In this document: positions 32,232-40,725 of the stretch, one piece after another
Numbering within the stretch: position 1 is the stretch's first letter
How the letters are laid out: each line of letters begins with the position of its first letter
Made by a program: the position numbers and the translations under genes
DNA from: Actinoplanes sp. SE50/110
GTDB lineage: Bacteria; Actinomycetota; Actinomycetes; Mycobacteriales; Micromonosporaceae
Reading direction: 5' to 3'
Assembly: GCF_900119315.1 (NCBI RefSeq)
Contig: NZ_LT827010.1
Coordinates: 2,092,001 to 2,156,000, forward strand
DNA length: 64,000 nucleotides
The notes under the pieces: model-generated
Told to the model about the DNA's origin: nothing
Database searches by the model: none
Seen by the model: the letters and a program-made list of their open reading frames with translations, nothing else

Positions 32232-33524
32232 TCAGGCGTCGACCGTCTCCTGGTCCAGCGGGCGCAGCCGCAGCCGGGTGATCGCCCGGCCGGTGATCTC
32301 CACGACCTCGGCGGTGTGCCCGTCGATCGCCACCAGTTCGCCCGGCACCGTCGGGATGTGCCCCAGCCGGGCCAGTACCAGCCCGGCCACCGTGGTGTAG
32401 TCGCCCTCGTCCGCCTCGTCGATCTCCACGCCGATGTCCGGCAGGTCGTGGATCGGGAAGGTGCCGGGCAGCAGCATCGCGCCGTCCTCCTCGCGCACCA
32501 CCGACTGCACGTCCCGGTCGGTCTCGTCGTAGATCTCGCCGACCACCTCCTCGACCAGATCCTCCATGGTGACGATCCCGTCGATCGACCCGCGCTCGTC
32601 GACGACCAGCGCGAACTGCTGCCGCTGGGTGCGCAGCTGGCGCAGCGCGTCGGCGATCTTCAGTGTCTCGGGCAGGAACAGCGGGGTGAACATGTGCTCG
32701 CGCACCGGCCCGTCCGACCCGATCAGGTCGCGCAGGTGCACCACCCCGAGCACGTCGTCGAGGCCGAGCGGCCCGGTCACCGGCGCCCGTGAATGCCCGC
32801 CCTCGACCAGCCGCCGCAGGCTCTCCGGGGCCGGCTGGTCGGCCGGCAGGATCAGCACGTCGCGGCGTGGCACCAGGATCTCCCGCAGGGTCCGGTCGGC
32901 GATCTCGAACGCCCCGCTGATGATGGTCCGCTGCTCCGGGGTGAACTCCTGCTGCTGGGCCACCATGTCGCGGATCTCCTCGGCGGAGACCTCCTCACGG
33001 CCGGCGTCCGGATCCCCGCCGGCCCCGCGGACCGCCAGGTCGGTCGCCTTGCCGAGCAGCCAGACCACCGGTCGCGACAGCGAGGCCAGCACGTCCAGCG
33101 GCCGGGCCACCAGCAGCGCCCACCCCTCGGCCCGCTGCATCGCGATCCGTTTCGGCGCGAGCTCCCCGATGACCAGGGTGAAGAACGTCAGCACGATGGT
33201 GACCACCACGATCGCGGCCGGCTTTGCCGCGTCCCCCAGGAACCCGAGCGGCTTGATCAACGGCTGTGCCAGGGAGACCGCCGCGGCCGCCGAGGCCAGG
33301 AACCCGGCCAGGGTGATCCCGATCTGGATGGTCGCGAGGAACCGGTTCGGATCCCGGGCCAGCCGGGCCAGGGTCGCCCCGGAACGGCTCTGCTTCTCCA
33401 GACGCTGCAGCTGACTCTCGCGCAGTGAGATCAGCGCCATCTCGCTGCCCGAGAAAGCCGCGTTGAGCAGCACGAGCACCACGACGAGGACGACTTGCCA
33501 CCCATATCCGCCCACGGCGGACAT
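32232..33524 (-). CDS. CNNM/CorC-type (hemolysin C) membrane protein
   Basis: 430 residues. The N-terminal DUF21/CNNM membrane domain (residues 5-185) has [19 protein letters not shown] and [20 protein letters not shown] pair follows ([10 protein letters not shown] and [19 protein letters not shown]), then a C-terminal CorC_HlyC domain ([20 protein letters not shown]). Members are linked to magnesium or cobalt export or resistance. The ATG at 33524 has GGAG five bases upstream, immediately beside a 64-nt leader that can fold. No channel-type Mg transporter is nearby. Confidence 0.92.
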   Translation of the reverse strand: MSAVGGYGWQVVLVVVLVLLNAAFSGSEMALISLRESQLQRLEKQSRSGATLARLARDPNRFLATIQIGITLAGFLASAAAAVSLAQPLIKPLGFLGDAAKPAAIVVVTIVLTFFTLVIGELAPKRIAMQRAEGWALLVARPLDVLASLSRPVVWLLGKATDLAVRGAGGDPDAGREEVSAEEIRDMVAQQQEFTPEQRTIISGAFEIADRTLREILVPRRDVLILPADQPAPESLRRLVEGGHSRAPVTGPLGLDDVLGVVHLRDLIGSDGPVREHMFTPLFLPETLKIADALRQLRTQRQQFALVVDERGSIDGIVTMEDLVEEVVGEIYDETDRDVQSVVREEDGAMLLPGTFPIHDLPDIGVEIDEADEGDYTTVAGLVLARLGHIPTVPGELVAIDGHTAEVVEITGRAITRLRLRPLDQETVDA

Positions 33525-33531
33525 CAACTCC

Positions 33532-33595
33532 TTCGCTGGGTCCTGACCCCGGACGCCGGAGTTCCGGGCCCGAGTCAGTCAACCTACCCAGCGAA
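33532..33595 (-). promoter_or_regulatory. Folded 5' leader of the CNNM/CorC gene, candidate regulatory RNA
   Basis: Read on the minus strand, the leader begins TTCGCTGGGT and ends ACCCAGCGAA, a perfect 10-bp closing stem. An inner CTGAC/GTCAG stem encloses a CCGGA...CCGG hairpin, and a 7-nt AGGTTGA strand faces a short GA in the internal loop. The closing stem abuts the GGAG ribosome-binding site. I do not recognise it as an M-box, yybP-ykoY or other known class. Confidence 0.5.
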
Positions 33596-33717
33596 CCTGA
33601 ACGGCACTCCCAGGAATCGTGGATCCGGGCCCCAGCGTGAACAGCGCGTCAAAAACGACGGGCCGGGCGTCTGCGCGGTGTCGGCAGGTCTCCCCGCGCG
33701 CACCCTCGAGACGGATT

Positions 33718-33987
33718 ATGAGGACTCTCCTCATGGGCCGCGGCGAGCTGAGAATCTACCTGGGCGCGGCGCCCGGCGTCGGCGGGCCAGGACGGCGTCG
33801 TGGTCGAGCTCGGCGAGCCGGCCGTCGTCGACGAGCCGGCAGAGGGCGGCTGCCCCGCGAACCGGGGGACGACCCGGCCCGGCCGCGGCACCTGCTGACC
33901 GAGCCGGGGACGGGATACCGCTTCCAGCCCGGAGGTTTCCACTACATCTCCCGGCCGATGCGCCGATGGGGAGGATGTCGGCGCTAA
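33718..33987 (+). pseudogene. kdpD-kdpE deletion relic
   Basis: The reading frame ATG 33718 to stop 33987 starts with the beginning of Kdp[15 protein letters not shown], and breaks off exactly before the Walker A Lys-Thr. After about 80 nt of unrelated sequence it continues with the end of Kdp[20 protein letters not shown]. KdpD and KdpE are the kinase and regulator of the high-affinity K+ ATPase and lie in this order in actinobacteria. A deletion of nearly both genes would leave precisely this. The 90-residue product has no complete domain. A perfect ATGAGGA-CTC-TCCTCAT palindrome spans the first codons (33718-33734). Confidence 0.75.
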
Positions 33988-34007
33988 TCGGCGAGAGGTG
34001 GAACACC

Positions 34008-35546
34008 GTGCGGTTGTTCGGATCCCGGCAGACGGCCCCGGAAGTCTCCCGGCCCACCCCGCGCGACGTCGAAGCCCTCGAAGAGCTGATCCTGGCTCTC
34101 GACGCGGCGATCGACGACGTCACCGCCTGGCGGATCACGGTGGCCAGCACGGTCGAGTCGTACGACTTCGGCTACGGCGCCGTCTGGCTGGCCGACGGCG
34201 GCCAGCTGCGCCTGCTGCACGAGGTGGGCCGGATCAGCGGGCAGGTGCAGGCGGCCGGCGCCGGCACGGTGACACGTGGCGACACCGGCCTGATCGGGCA
34301 GGCGTTCCGCACCCGCCAGGCGGCGGTCGCCGAGAACCCCGCCGACTGCCGCGACTGCCGACGCTGCGAGGCGGCGATGCGCGCCGGGATGGTGGCCGGG
34401 GTGGCACTGCCGGTCACCAGGGGCAGCGAGGTGCTTGCCGTGCTGGAGTACTACTCGGCCAGCCCGCTGCACCTGGACGCGGCCCGCCGGGAGAAGTTCG
34501 GCGCCATCACCCGGATCGCCGAACGCGCCCGGACCAGCGCGGTCGCCGCGGCCGAGCTGCGCCAGGCGGCCGACGACCGGAACGCGATCACCACCGTGGT
34601 CAACCGGCTCGGCGCGGCCCAGGACAGCGCGACCGCCCTGCGCGCCGCCCTGGACGCGGTCCGGTCGGCGTTCGGCTGGGCCTACGGGTCGTACTGGGAG
34701 GTCGACCCGGACGAGAACGTGCTCAAGTTCCAGGTCGAGTCCGGCTCGGCCGGCGACGAGTTCCGCCGGGTCACGCTGGCCGCCACCTTCGCCGAGGGGG
34801 TCGGGCTCTCCGGCCGCGCCTGGCGCTCCCGCGACCTGGTCTTCGTCCGCGACCTGCAGGAGCTCACCGACTGCGTGCGGGCTCCCGCGGCCGGGCGCGC
34901 CGGGGTCCGCTCCGGCGTCTGCTTTCCGATCATGAGCGGTGACCGGGTGGTCGGCACCATGGACTTCTTCACCAGCGACTACATCGAGCTGTCCGAATCC
35001 CGGGCGGCCGCCCTGCGCAACGTGCAGCAGCTGGTCAACCAGCGTCTCGCGGTGCTGCGGGCCGGCGAGAGCTCGGCCGCCAACGCGCGCGCCCTGCTGG
35101 ACAGCGTCGACCGGCTCCGCAACGCCAGCGGCGACGCCACCGCGGTCGCCGAACAGGCGGTCAGCCGGGCCTCCGCGATGACCACCGAGGTGGCCGCGCT
35201 CGGCCAGGCGTCCGCCGCGATCGGCGACGTCATCAAGATCATCGAGTCGATCGCCGAGCAGACCAACCTGCTGGCCCTCAACGCCACCATCGAGGCGGCC
35301 CGCGCCGGCGAGTCCGGCAAGGGCTTCGCGGTCGTCGCCGGGGAGGTCAAGGAACTCGCCCGGGAGACCGCCGAGGCGACCCAGAAGGTGGCCGAACAGA
35401 TCGCCGGCATCCAGGCCAGCGCGGAGACGGTGGCCACCGGCATCCACACCACCAGCGAGACGATCGGCAAGATGGACGCCGTGCAGATCCGGATGAACGA
35501 GGTACTCGCCGAGCAGGCGGAGATGGCCCGGGCCCTGCAGGGCTAG
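34008..35546 (+). CDS. Cytoplasmic chemoreceptor with two GAF domains
   Basis: 512 residues without membrane helices. The first GAF domain is about residues 40-195 ([21 protein letters not shown]; it has a Cys cluster, [10 protein letters not shown]), and the second about 210-360 ([27 protein letters not shown]). The last 140 residues are an MCP signalling region with the invariant tip [18 protein letters not shown] near residue 417. It would signal to a CheA/CheW array from inside the cell in response to a small molecule, redox state or gas. Start: GTG 34008 has GAGAGG seven bases upstream; ATG 33975 is an alternative. No che genes are in the window. Confidence 0.88.
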   Translation: MRLFGSRQTAPEVSRPTPRDVEALEELILALDAAIDDVTAWRITVASTVESYDFGYGAVWLADGGQLRLLHEVGRISGQVQAAGAGTVTRGDTGLIGQAFRTRQAAVAENPADCRDCRRCEAAMRAGMVAGVALPVTRGSEVLAVLEYYSASPLHLDAARREKFGAITRIAERARTSAVAAAELRQAADDRNAITTVVNRLGAAQDSATALRAALDAVRSAFGWAYGSYWEVDPDENVLKFQVESGSAGDEFRRVTLAATFAEGVGLSGRAWRSRDLVFVRDLQELTDCVRAPAAGRAGVRSGVCFPIMSGDRVVGTMDFFTSDYIELSESRAAALRNVQQLVNQRLAVLRAGESSAANARALLDSVDRLRNASGDATAVAEQAVSRASAMTTEVAALGQASAAIGDVIKIIESIAEQTNLLALNATIEAARAGESGKGFAVVAGEVKELARETAEATQKVAEQIAGIQASAETVATGIHTTSETIGKMDAVQIRMNEVLAEQAEMARALQG

Positions 35547-35555
35547 CTTGGACGA

Positions 35556-36671
35556 ATGACCCATATTCGGCTGCTGGTTGGCACACGCAAAGGCGCGTTC
35601 ATCCTGACCTCGGACGGGACGCGCAAGGACTGGCGGGTCGACGGCCCGCACTTCGCGGGCTGGGAGATCTACCACCTCAACGGCTCGCCGGTCGCCCCCG
35701 ACCGCCTGTACGCGTCCCAGTCGTCCGGCTGGTTCGGCCAGGTGATCCAGCGCTCCGACGACGGCGGCCGCACCTGGGAGCCGGCCGGCAACGACTTCAC
35801 CTACACCCCGCCGGTCGGCGACCACCTCTGGTATGACGGCACCCCCCGACCGTGGGAATTCAAACGGATCTGGCATCTCGAACCGTCCCGCACCGAAGCG
35901 GACACCGTCTACGCCGGAGCCGAGGACGCCGCGCTCTACCGGTCCACCGACGGCGGCCGGAACTGGGCGGAGCTGACCGCGCTGCGCCAGCACTCCACCG
36001 GTCCCACCTGGCAGCCCGGCGCCGGCGGCATGTGCCTGCACACCATCCTGCTGCACCCCACCGACCCGCAGCGGATGTACGTCGCGATCTCCGCCGCCGG
36101 CGCCTTCCGCACCGACGACGGCGGCACCACCTGGCAGCCGATCAACGCCGGGCTCCGCTCCGACGGCCTGCCCGACGAGGACGCCGAGGTCGGCCACTGC
36201 GTCCACCGGCTCGCCCTGCACCCGTCCCGGCCCGACACCCTGTACATGCAGAAGCACTGGGACGTGATGCGCACCGACGACGCCGGCGGCCGCTGGCGCG
36301 AGATCAGCGGAAACCTGCCCACCGACTTCGGCTTCCCGATCGCGGTACACGCCCACGAACCGGAGACGATCTACGTCGTCCCGATCACCAGCGACTCGCT
36401 GCACTACGTGATGGACGGCCGGCTGCGTGTCTACCGCAGCCGGACCGGGGGAGAGCGGTGGGAGCCGCTGACCGCGGGACTGCCCCAGGAACACTGCTAC
36501 GTCAACGTGCTGCGGGACGCCATGGCGGTCGACACGCTCGACGACTGCGGCGTCTACTTCGGGACGAGCGGCGGCCAGGTGTACGCGTCGGCCGACAGCG
36601 GCGACACCTGGGCCGCGATCGTGCGCGACCTGCCGCCGGTGCTCTCCGTCGAAGTCCAGGTGCTGCCGTGA
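35556..36671 (+). CDS. BNR/Asp-box beta-propeller protein (sialidase-like fold)
   Basis: 371 residues with no signal peptide. Asp-box repeats (S/T-x-D-x-G-x-T-W) recur: [45 protein letters not shown], indicating a six- or seven-bladed propeller. Sialidases share this fold, but their catalytic Arg triad and Tyr/Glu pair are not evident, so a glycosidase role is doubtful; some members are called WD40/YVTN or exo-alpha-sialidase only by fold. It overlaps the following ThiS/MoaD-like gene as GTGA, and this pairing hints at a joint function. Confidence 0.8.
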   Translation: MTHIRLLVGTRKGAFILTSDGTRKDWRVDGPHFAGWEIYHLNGSPVAPDRLYASQSSGWFGQVIQRSDDGGRTWEPAGNDFTYTPPVGDHLWYDGTPRPWEFKRIWHLEPSRTEADTVYAGAEDAALYRSTDGGRNWAELTALRQHSTGPTWQPGAGGMCLHTILLHPTDPQRMYVAISAAGAFRTDDGGTTWQPINAGLRSDGLPDEDAEVGHCVHRLALHPSRPDTLYMQKHWDVMRTDDAGGRWREISGNLPTDFGFPIAVHAHEPETIYVVPITSDSLHYVMDGRLRVYRSRTGGERWEPLTAGLPQEHCYVNVLRDAMAVDTLDDCGVYFGTSGGQVYASADSGDTWAAIVRDLPPVLSVEVQVLP

Positions 36672-36964
36672 TCCGGGTGATCCTGCCGGTGCACCTGCGG
36701 ACCCTCGCCGGAGTCGGGAAAGAGGTCACGGTGAGCGTCAGCGGGACGGTCACCCAGCGGGCGGTGCTGGACGCGGTGGAACGCGACTACCCGATGCTGA
36801 CCGGGACCATCCGGGACCGGGTGAGCGGCAGACGGCGGCCGCTGGTCCGCTTCTTCGCCTGCGAGGAGGACCTGTCGAACGAGCCGCCGGACGCGCCCCT
36901 GCCGGAGCGCGTCGCCGCCGGACAGGAACCCTTCATGGTGGTGGGCGCCATGGCCGGCGGCTGA
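36668..36964 (+). CDS. MoaD/ThiS-family ubiquitin-like protein
   Basis: 98 residues, beta-grasp fold. The start [21 protein letters not shown] is typical of MoaD/ThiS sulfur carriers and the protein ends in Gly-Gly, the residue pair that is adenylated by an E1-like enzyme and then thiocarboxylated or conjugated. No E1-like or MoaE gene is nearby. GTG 36668 overlaps the stop of the propeller gene, so the two are translationally coupled. It may be a sulfur donor or a small modifier for the propeller protein; this is inference. Confidence 0.85.
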   Translation: MIRVILPVHLRTLAGVGKEVTVSVSGTVTQRAVLDAVERDYPMLTGTIRDRVSGRRRPLVRFFACEEDLSNEPPDAPLPERVAAGQEPFMVVGAMAGG

Positions 36965-36977
36965 GGGCCCGGGTGGC

Positions 36978-37005
36978 GGCGGCCGGGGAGCACGCCCCGG
37001 CCGCC
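36978..37005. terminator. Bidirectional hairpin terminator
   Basis: GCGGCCGGGG pairs perfectly with CCCCGGCCGC around an AGCACG loop, with one more G-C pair outside. It lies between two convergent genes whose stops are at 36964 and 37012. Confidence 0.7.
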
Positions 37006-37011
37006 CCCGGC

Positions 37012-37371
37012 CTACCGGGGTGGCCGTACCGGAATGGTGTAGGCGCCCGACGGCCCGTTGATGTTGATCACCTGGGGCAGGTCGCCCGCCCGCGGCAGAT
37101 CCCGGCCGATGTCGATGACCGGCCAGCGGTCGTCGACCCGGACCGTGGCCGCACCGTGGTGTCGCACGATCAGCACCCGGTCGCTGTGGTCGACCCGCCA
37201 GTCCGCGCAGTCGTAACGGCCCCACAGGCCGGTCTCGGCCCCGATCCGGTTGAAGTCGGCACAGGCCGACCCGGTGTCCGGCTTTCCGCCGGCCTGGGCC
37301 GGCAGTGCCGTCATCGCGAGCGCGGTGAGCGCCCCGCCGCCGATCACGGCCAGTTTCGTCGCCGTTCTCAT
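37012..37371 (-). CDS. Small secreted protein, shorter paralogue
   Basis: 119 residues. A signal peptide is clear: MRTATK, hydrophobic stretch, then ALPAQAG with a likely cut after AQA. The mature part has SACADFNRIGAETGLWGRYDC, then VLIVRHH. The ACxxxxRIGxxxGxWxxxDC pattern is shared with the longer secreted protein at 37493-38545, so the two Cys probably form a disulfide in a small module of unknown function. An AGGAGGGG ribosome-binding site precedes the ATG. It has the same upstream element as its paralogue. Confidence 0.75.
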   Translation of the reverse strand: MRTATKLAVIGGGALTALAMTALPAQAGGKPDTGSACADFNRIGAETGLWGRYDCADWRVDHSDRVLIVRHHGAATVRVDDRWPVIDIGRDLPRAGDLPQVININGPSGAYTIPVRPPR

Positions 37372-37407
37372 GTCATCCCCTCCTCGGCTGCTGCGCCTGG
37401 AAAATTC

Positions 37408-37420
37408 CAGCTGACCACGG
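37408..37420 (-). promoter_or_regulatory. Shared upstream element, copy 1
   Basis: CCGTGGTCAGCTG on the minus strand, 37 bases before the start of the shorter secreted protein. An identical 13-mer stands 36 bases before the paralogue's start (38581-38593). It continues here into a CTGGAA-TT-TTCCAG palindrome. Confidence 0.55.
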
Positions 37421-37492
37421 CGGTCGGGGGTGGTTCCGGGCTTTCGCGGAAAGCGGCCGTCCGGGAACCGCGGGCGGCCGCCTTCCCGAAGG

Positions 37493-38545
37493 TCAGAGCG
37501 CGCGGCGGGCGATCGGCCCGGTGCCGATCGTCGCCGTGCCGGTCGCCGTGCCGCTCAGCGTGGTGCCGGTCGTGGTGCCGGTCGCCGAACCATTGGCCGC
37601 GGACTGCACGCCGATGCTCACCGACGAGGCCGGCGCGGTTCCCGGCTGCCCGGCGCCCGGCGCGGTTCCCGGCTCACCGGCCGTGCCCGGTTCGCTGGCG
37701 GACGGGGTGGGCTGGGCGGCTGTGCCCGGTTCGCTGGCGGACGGGGTGGGCTGGGCGGCTGTGCCCGGTTCGCTGGCGGACGGGGTGGGCTGGGCGGCTG
37801 TGCCCGGTTCGCTGGCGGACGGGGTGGGCTGGGCGGCTGTGCCCGGTTCGCTGGCGGACGGGGTGGGCTCGGCGGCCGTGCCCGGTTCGCTCGCGGAAGG
37901 ACCGGGCTGCTCACTCGCGGCCGGCGTCGGCTCGGTCGCCGCCGACGGGGTCGGTTCCACGCTGGCGGACGGGGTCGGCTCGACGCTGGCGGACGGCGTC
38001 GGCTCGGCGGCGGCCGGCGGGGTGGACCCGCTCGCGGTGGGCTCCGGAGTGGCCGAGCCGCCACCCGCCGGTCCCTGCGACCCGCCGGGTCCGGCCGCGG
38101 GCCCCTGTTGGCCGCCGCCGGGTCCGGCCGCGGGTCCTTGCTGGCCGCCGCCGGGCCCCGCACCGGGTCCTTGCTGGCCGCCGCCGGGCCCCGCACCCGG
38201 CCCTTGCTGCCCCCCGCCCGGGAAGCCGGTCCCCGGCCCGCCGGCCGGGACCGGCTGCCCATCATCGTTGAAGTCCACGATCAGGACGAATATTCGCCGT
38301 ACGCCGTGGAATGCCGTCCTGCAGTCGGGGGCATCCCACGCCCCGATCGCGGACCCGATCCGGCTGATCTCCTCGCAGGCGGCCCGGGTGTTGTAGAAGC
38401 CGGCCACGTCGTCGGAGCGCTGGGCCTGCCCCGATGCGCCGCCGGCGTCCGGCACGTTCACCGGCGACGCCTGGGCGGGTGAGGCCAGTGCGGCGGCCAG
38501 GATTCCCGCTCCGGCGAGGGTCAGGCTCCGTGTCGTTTTACGCAT
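37493..38545 (-). CDS. Secreted protein with long Pro/Gly/Ser repeat tail
   Basis: 350 residues. Signal peptide residues 1-27 (MRKTTRSL, hydrophobic core, ASPAQAS). Residues 45-95 carry the module shared with the paralogue: AACEEISRIGSAIGAWDAPDC then VLIVDFNDD. The rest is low complexity: four to five GGGQQGPGAGP units (about 110-158), a PTPSASVE zone, five nearly exact PTPSASEPGTAAQ units (about 222-287) and a Thr/Gly tail. There is no LPXTG or membrane anchor. The tail would be extended and could span the cell wall. The ATG at 38545 is preferred to an earlier in-frame codon because it begins the signal peptide. Confidence 0.78.
   Translation of the reverse strand: MRKTTRSLTLAGAGILAAALASPAQASPVNVPDAGGASGQAQRSDDVAGFYNTRAACEEISRIGSAIGAWDAPDCRTAFHGVRRIFVLIVDFNDDGQPVPAGGPGTGFPGGGQQGPGAGPGGGQQGPGAGPGGGQQGPAAGPGGGQQGPAAGPGGSQGPAGGGSATPEPTASGSTPPAAAEPTPSASVEPTPSASVEPTPSAATEPTPAASEQPGPSASEPGTAAEPTPSASEPGTAAQPTPSASEPGTAAQPTPSASEPGTAAQPTPSASEPGTAAQPTPSASEPGTAGEPGTAPGAGQPGTAPASSVSIGVQSAANGSATGTTTGTTLSGTATGTATIGTGPIARRAL
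37686..37880 (-). repeat. 39-bp tandem repeat, five copies
   Basis: Units start at 37686, 37725, 37764, 37803 and 37842. The first four are identical at DNA level and the fifth differs by a few bases; a sixth is strongly diverged. Each encodes 13 residues. The identity indicates recent expansion or homogenisation. Confidence 0.92.
38071..38218 (-). repeat. 33-bp tandem repeat in the secreted protein gene
   Basis: About four and a half copies of an 11-codon unit (GGGQQGPGAGP) with a few base changes. In frame. Confidence 0.8.
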
Positions 38546-38580
38546 TGTGTCCCTTCCTAAGGTTGCTGCCATGTCCGGGA

Positions 38581-38593
38581 CAGCTGACCACGG
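38581..38593 (-). promoter_or_regulatory. Shared upstream element, copy 2
   Basis: CCGTGGTCAGCTG on the minus strand, 36 bases before the ATG at 38545; identical to copy 1 in sequence and almost identical in spacing. Confidence 0.55.
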
Positions 38594-38676
38594 AAACCAC
38601 GATCACTTCCCCCGATCGGGGGAAAAAACTGGATTTTCCCGGTTGGGGAGCCGCGATGGGGTAGGGCGATACGATC

Positions 38677-38823
38677 GTGCCCGTCGTCAGGCGTACGGGC
38701 GCGGAAACCGCGAGCGGATTCGCGTGGCAGCCACCGGGCGGGGCCGGCGCCGAGGCCGTGCTCGCCACCGGTCCGGGCGACCCGGTCGTCCGTTACGGCG
38801 CGCTGCTCCAGCAGCCGATCTGA
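38677..38823 (+). CDS. Small hypothetical protein, 48 residues
   Basis: GTG start, reading PVVRRTGAETASG and ending VVRYGALLQQPI before a TGA. Nearly every third position is G or C, as in the confirmed genes here, and a hairpin with 8-bp arms (GCCCGGGT/ACCCGGGC) follows 20 bases after the stop. It is not recognised. A GATACGAT box lies just before the GTG, too close for a standard leaderless start. Coding status is moderate. Confidence 0.4.
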   Translation: MPVVRRTGAETASGFAWQPPGGAGAEAVLATGPGDPVVRYGALLQQPI

Positions 38824-38842
38824 CGACACCGTCATCCGCCGT

Positions 38843-38872
38843 GCCCGGGTCTGCCGACGGAAGCACCCGGGC
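38843..38872 (+). terminator. Hairpin after the small ORF
   Basis: GCCCGGGT (38843-38850) pairs with ACCCGGGC (38865-38872). No U-tract. Confidence 0.45.
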
Positions 38873-38932
38873 GCCGGCGGTCCGGAACCGCCACCGTCTT
38901 CCGGAGGGCTCACCTGAGCCGCGGGACTGCCG

Positions 38933-40621
38933 ATGAATGCGGACGTGAAGACTCCCCTCACCGCCGCCGGTGAGCTGGCGATGCTCGTCGACAGGGCCGC
39001 TCGCCTGGTGCGGGATCCGCAGCGTCGGGTGGCGCTCGCCCGTGACGGGATCGAGCGGGCCACCGCGCTGGGTGACGAGGTCGCCCGCGTGCGCTGCACC
39101 GCGATGGTCACGGAGTTCACCGCCCGCCACGGCCAACCGGTGGACGCCCTGTCCACGGCGCTGAGCCTGATCGGCGAGGCCGTTGTTCTCGGCGACCCGC
39201 TGGCGACCGCGCAGGCGCATCACACGGCGGCGATGTGTCTGCACCTTCTCGATTGCGTCCCGGAGTCGATGGAGCACGGGTACGAGGCGCTGGACGCGTA
39301 CCGGAAGTCCGGCGATGCCTACGGTGAGGGCCGGGTGCTCAGCCTGGTCGCGACGCTCCTGGCGGAGATGGGCGACCGGCGACAGGCGCTCGAGCTGTTG
39401 GAACAGGCACACGGTCTGTTCCTGGCCTGTGCCGACGCGAGCGGCGCCGCGACGATGCTCGCCATGATGGCGGATGGTCAGCGTGAGATCGGTGATCCGG
39501 TCACCGCCGCCGAGACCGGCGAGCGCGCCCTGCGGCTCTTCGGCGACGCGGGGATGCCGGTGGACGCACAACGGGCGATGACGGCGTACGCGCACGTCCT
39601 GGCGGACCTGAACCGCCTGGACGACGCCGAGCGGTGGCTCGGCCGGGCGGGGGCGCACAACAGGCTGCCCGACGGCGCCATCGCCAACCAGGGGTATGAG
39701 ATGCATCGGCTCCTGGTCCTGGTGCGCTCGGTGCTGAACCCCTCGATGCGCTGGGATGCGGCTCGCGAAACGCTGGAGCGCGTCATCGCCCTGGCCGGCG
39801 GGCTGCGTTCGCAGCGCTCCGAGGCGCTGGCCGAGTCACTGCTCGCCGAGGTGCTGCACGCGACCGGTGACGACGCCGGGGCCTACGACCACCTCCTTCG
39901 CTGCCGGGAGCTCGCCGACGCCGCCACGCGCGGTGCGCAGGAACGCCGCACCCAGGCTCTTCGGGTGCGGTTCGAGGTCGCGCAGGCGCAGCGGGAGGCG
40001 GAACGCTACCGCCGGCAGGCCGAGGCGCAGGCCGCGATCATCGCCGAACTGGAGCAGGCCCGGGCGACGCTCGCCGGCCAGATGGCCGATCTCCAGCGGC
40101 TCAACGAAGAGGTGCTGCACCTGAGCCGGACCGACCCGCTGACCGGCATCGCGAACCGCCGGCGGGTGACCGAGCACCTCACCGCGCTGGCCGAACGCAA
40201 CCACCGGTACGACGCACCGCCGGTCGCCATCGCCGTCTTCGACGTGGATAGATTCAAGAGCGTCAATGACGGGTACGGGCACGAGGTGGGTGACCGTGTC
40301 CTGGTCGCGTTGAGCCGGCTGATGGCGGATCACCTGCGGGTCATCGACCTGCCGGCCCGGCTCGGCGGTGACGAGTTCGTGATCATCATGCCCGGCCTCA
40401 CCGTGGAGGGCGCCCTCCGGGCCTGCCACCGCCTGCTCGAGGCGGTACGCCGCCATCCGTGGCAGCAGCTCACCCCCGGGCTCGCGGTGCGCATCTCGAT
40501 CGGGGTCGCCGACGGCACCGGAGTGACCGATCCGGACGAGATGTTGCGCCACGCCGATGCGGCGCTCTATCGCGCCAAGGAGGCCGGCCGGGACGCGGTG
40601 GTGACCGCCTCGCGGCCCTGA
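38933..40621 (+). CDS. TPR-GGDEF diguanylate cyclase
   Basis: 562 residues, soluble. The first 340 are helical TPR-like repeats (AQAHHTAAMCLHLLD, GRVLSLVATLLAEMGDRRQALELLEQA and similar), followed by a coiled-coil linker (about 345-395, QREAERYRRQAEAQAAIIAE). The GGDEF domain starts at RTDPLTGIANRR and has an intact active site GGDEF at 478-482. RVID at 469-472 is an RxxD inhibitory site, so the enzyme should make c-di-GMP from two GTP and be inhibited by its product. There is no EAL domain. The TPR part presumably binds a partner or signal peptide. Confidence 0.92.
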   Translation: MNADVKTPLTAAGELAMLVDRAARLVRDPQRRVALARDGIERATALGDEVARVRCTAMVTEFTARHGQPVDALSTALSLIGEAVVLGDPLATAQAHHTAAMCLHLLDCVPESMEHGYEALDAYRKSGDAYGEGRVLSLVATLLAEMGDRRQALELLEQAHGLFLACADASGAATMLAMMADGQREIGDPVTAAETGERALRLFGDAGMPVDAQRAMTAYAHVLADLNRLDDAERWLGRAGAHNRLPDGAIANQGYEMHRLLVLVRSVLNPSMRWDAARETLERVIALAGGLRSQRSEALAESLLAEVLHATGDDAGAYDHLLRCRELADAATRGAQERRTQALRVRFEVAQAQREAERYRRQAEAQAAIIAELEQARATLAGQMADLQRLNEEVLHLSRTDPLTGIANRRRVTEHLTALAERNHRYDAPPVAIAVFDVDRFKSVNDGYGHEVGDRVLVALSRLMADHLRVIDLPARLGGDEFVIIMPGLTVEGALRACHRLLEAVRRHPWQQLTPGLAVRISIGVADGTGVTDPDEMLRHADAALYRAKEAGRDAVVTASRP

Positions 40622-40630
40622 TCCGGCGGT

Positions 40631-40659
40631 AGCGGCCCGGGCATCCGACCCGGGCCGCT
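40631..40659. terminator. Bidirectional hairpin terminator
   Basis: AGCGGCCCGGG and CCCGGGCCGCT, a perfect 11-bp stem with a CATCCGA loop, 10 bases after the GGDEF stop and facing the convergent dioxygenase gene. Confidence 0.8.
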
Positions 40660-40725
40660 CCTCGTGTGCGCCTGTCCGCCCGGAGTTTCGCCCCGGCGGG
40701 AACCGGACGGACACCGCACCGCGGA

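Larger units (their letters stand above)
38546..38932. other. Divergent promoter region with a small ORF
   Basis: It lies between the secreted protein and the GGDEF gene. It contains the shared upstream element (38581-38593), a perfect TTCCCCCGA/TCGGGGGAA palindrome (38607-38624), GGGAAAA-N7-TTTTCCC overlapping its right side, the 48-codon ORF at 38677-38823 and a hairpin at 38843-38872. Confidence 0.6.

Noticed and set aside
37686..37880. Regularly spaced repeats as a possible CRISPR array
   Set aside because: The repeats are contiguous, lack spacers, are in frame and encode a Pro/Ser tail; no cas genes are present.
38607..38624. TTCCCCCGA/TCGGGGGAA palindrome followed by an A-tract as a terminator
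   Set aside because: The A-tract is on the wrong strand for a plus-strand terminator, and no minus-strand gene ends there; it is more likely a promoter-region palindrome.
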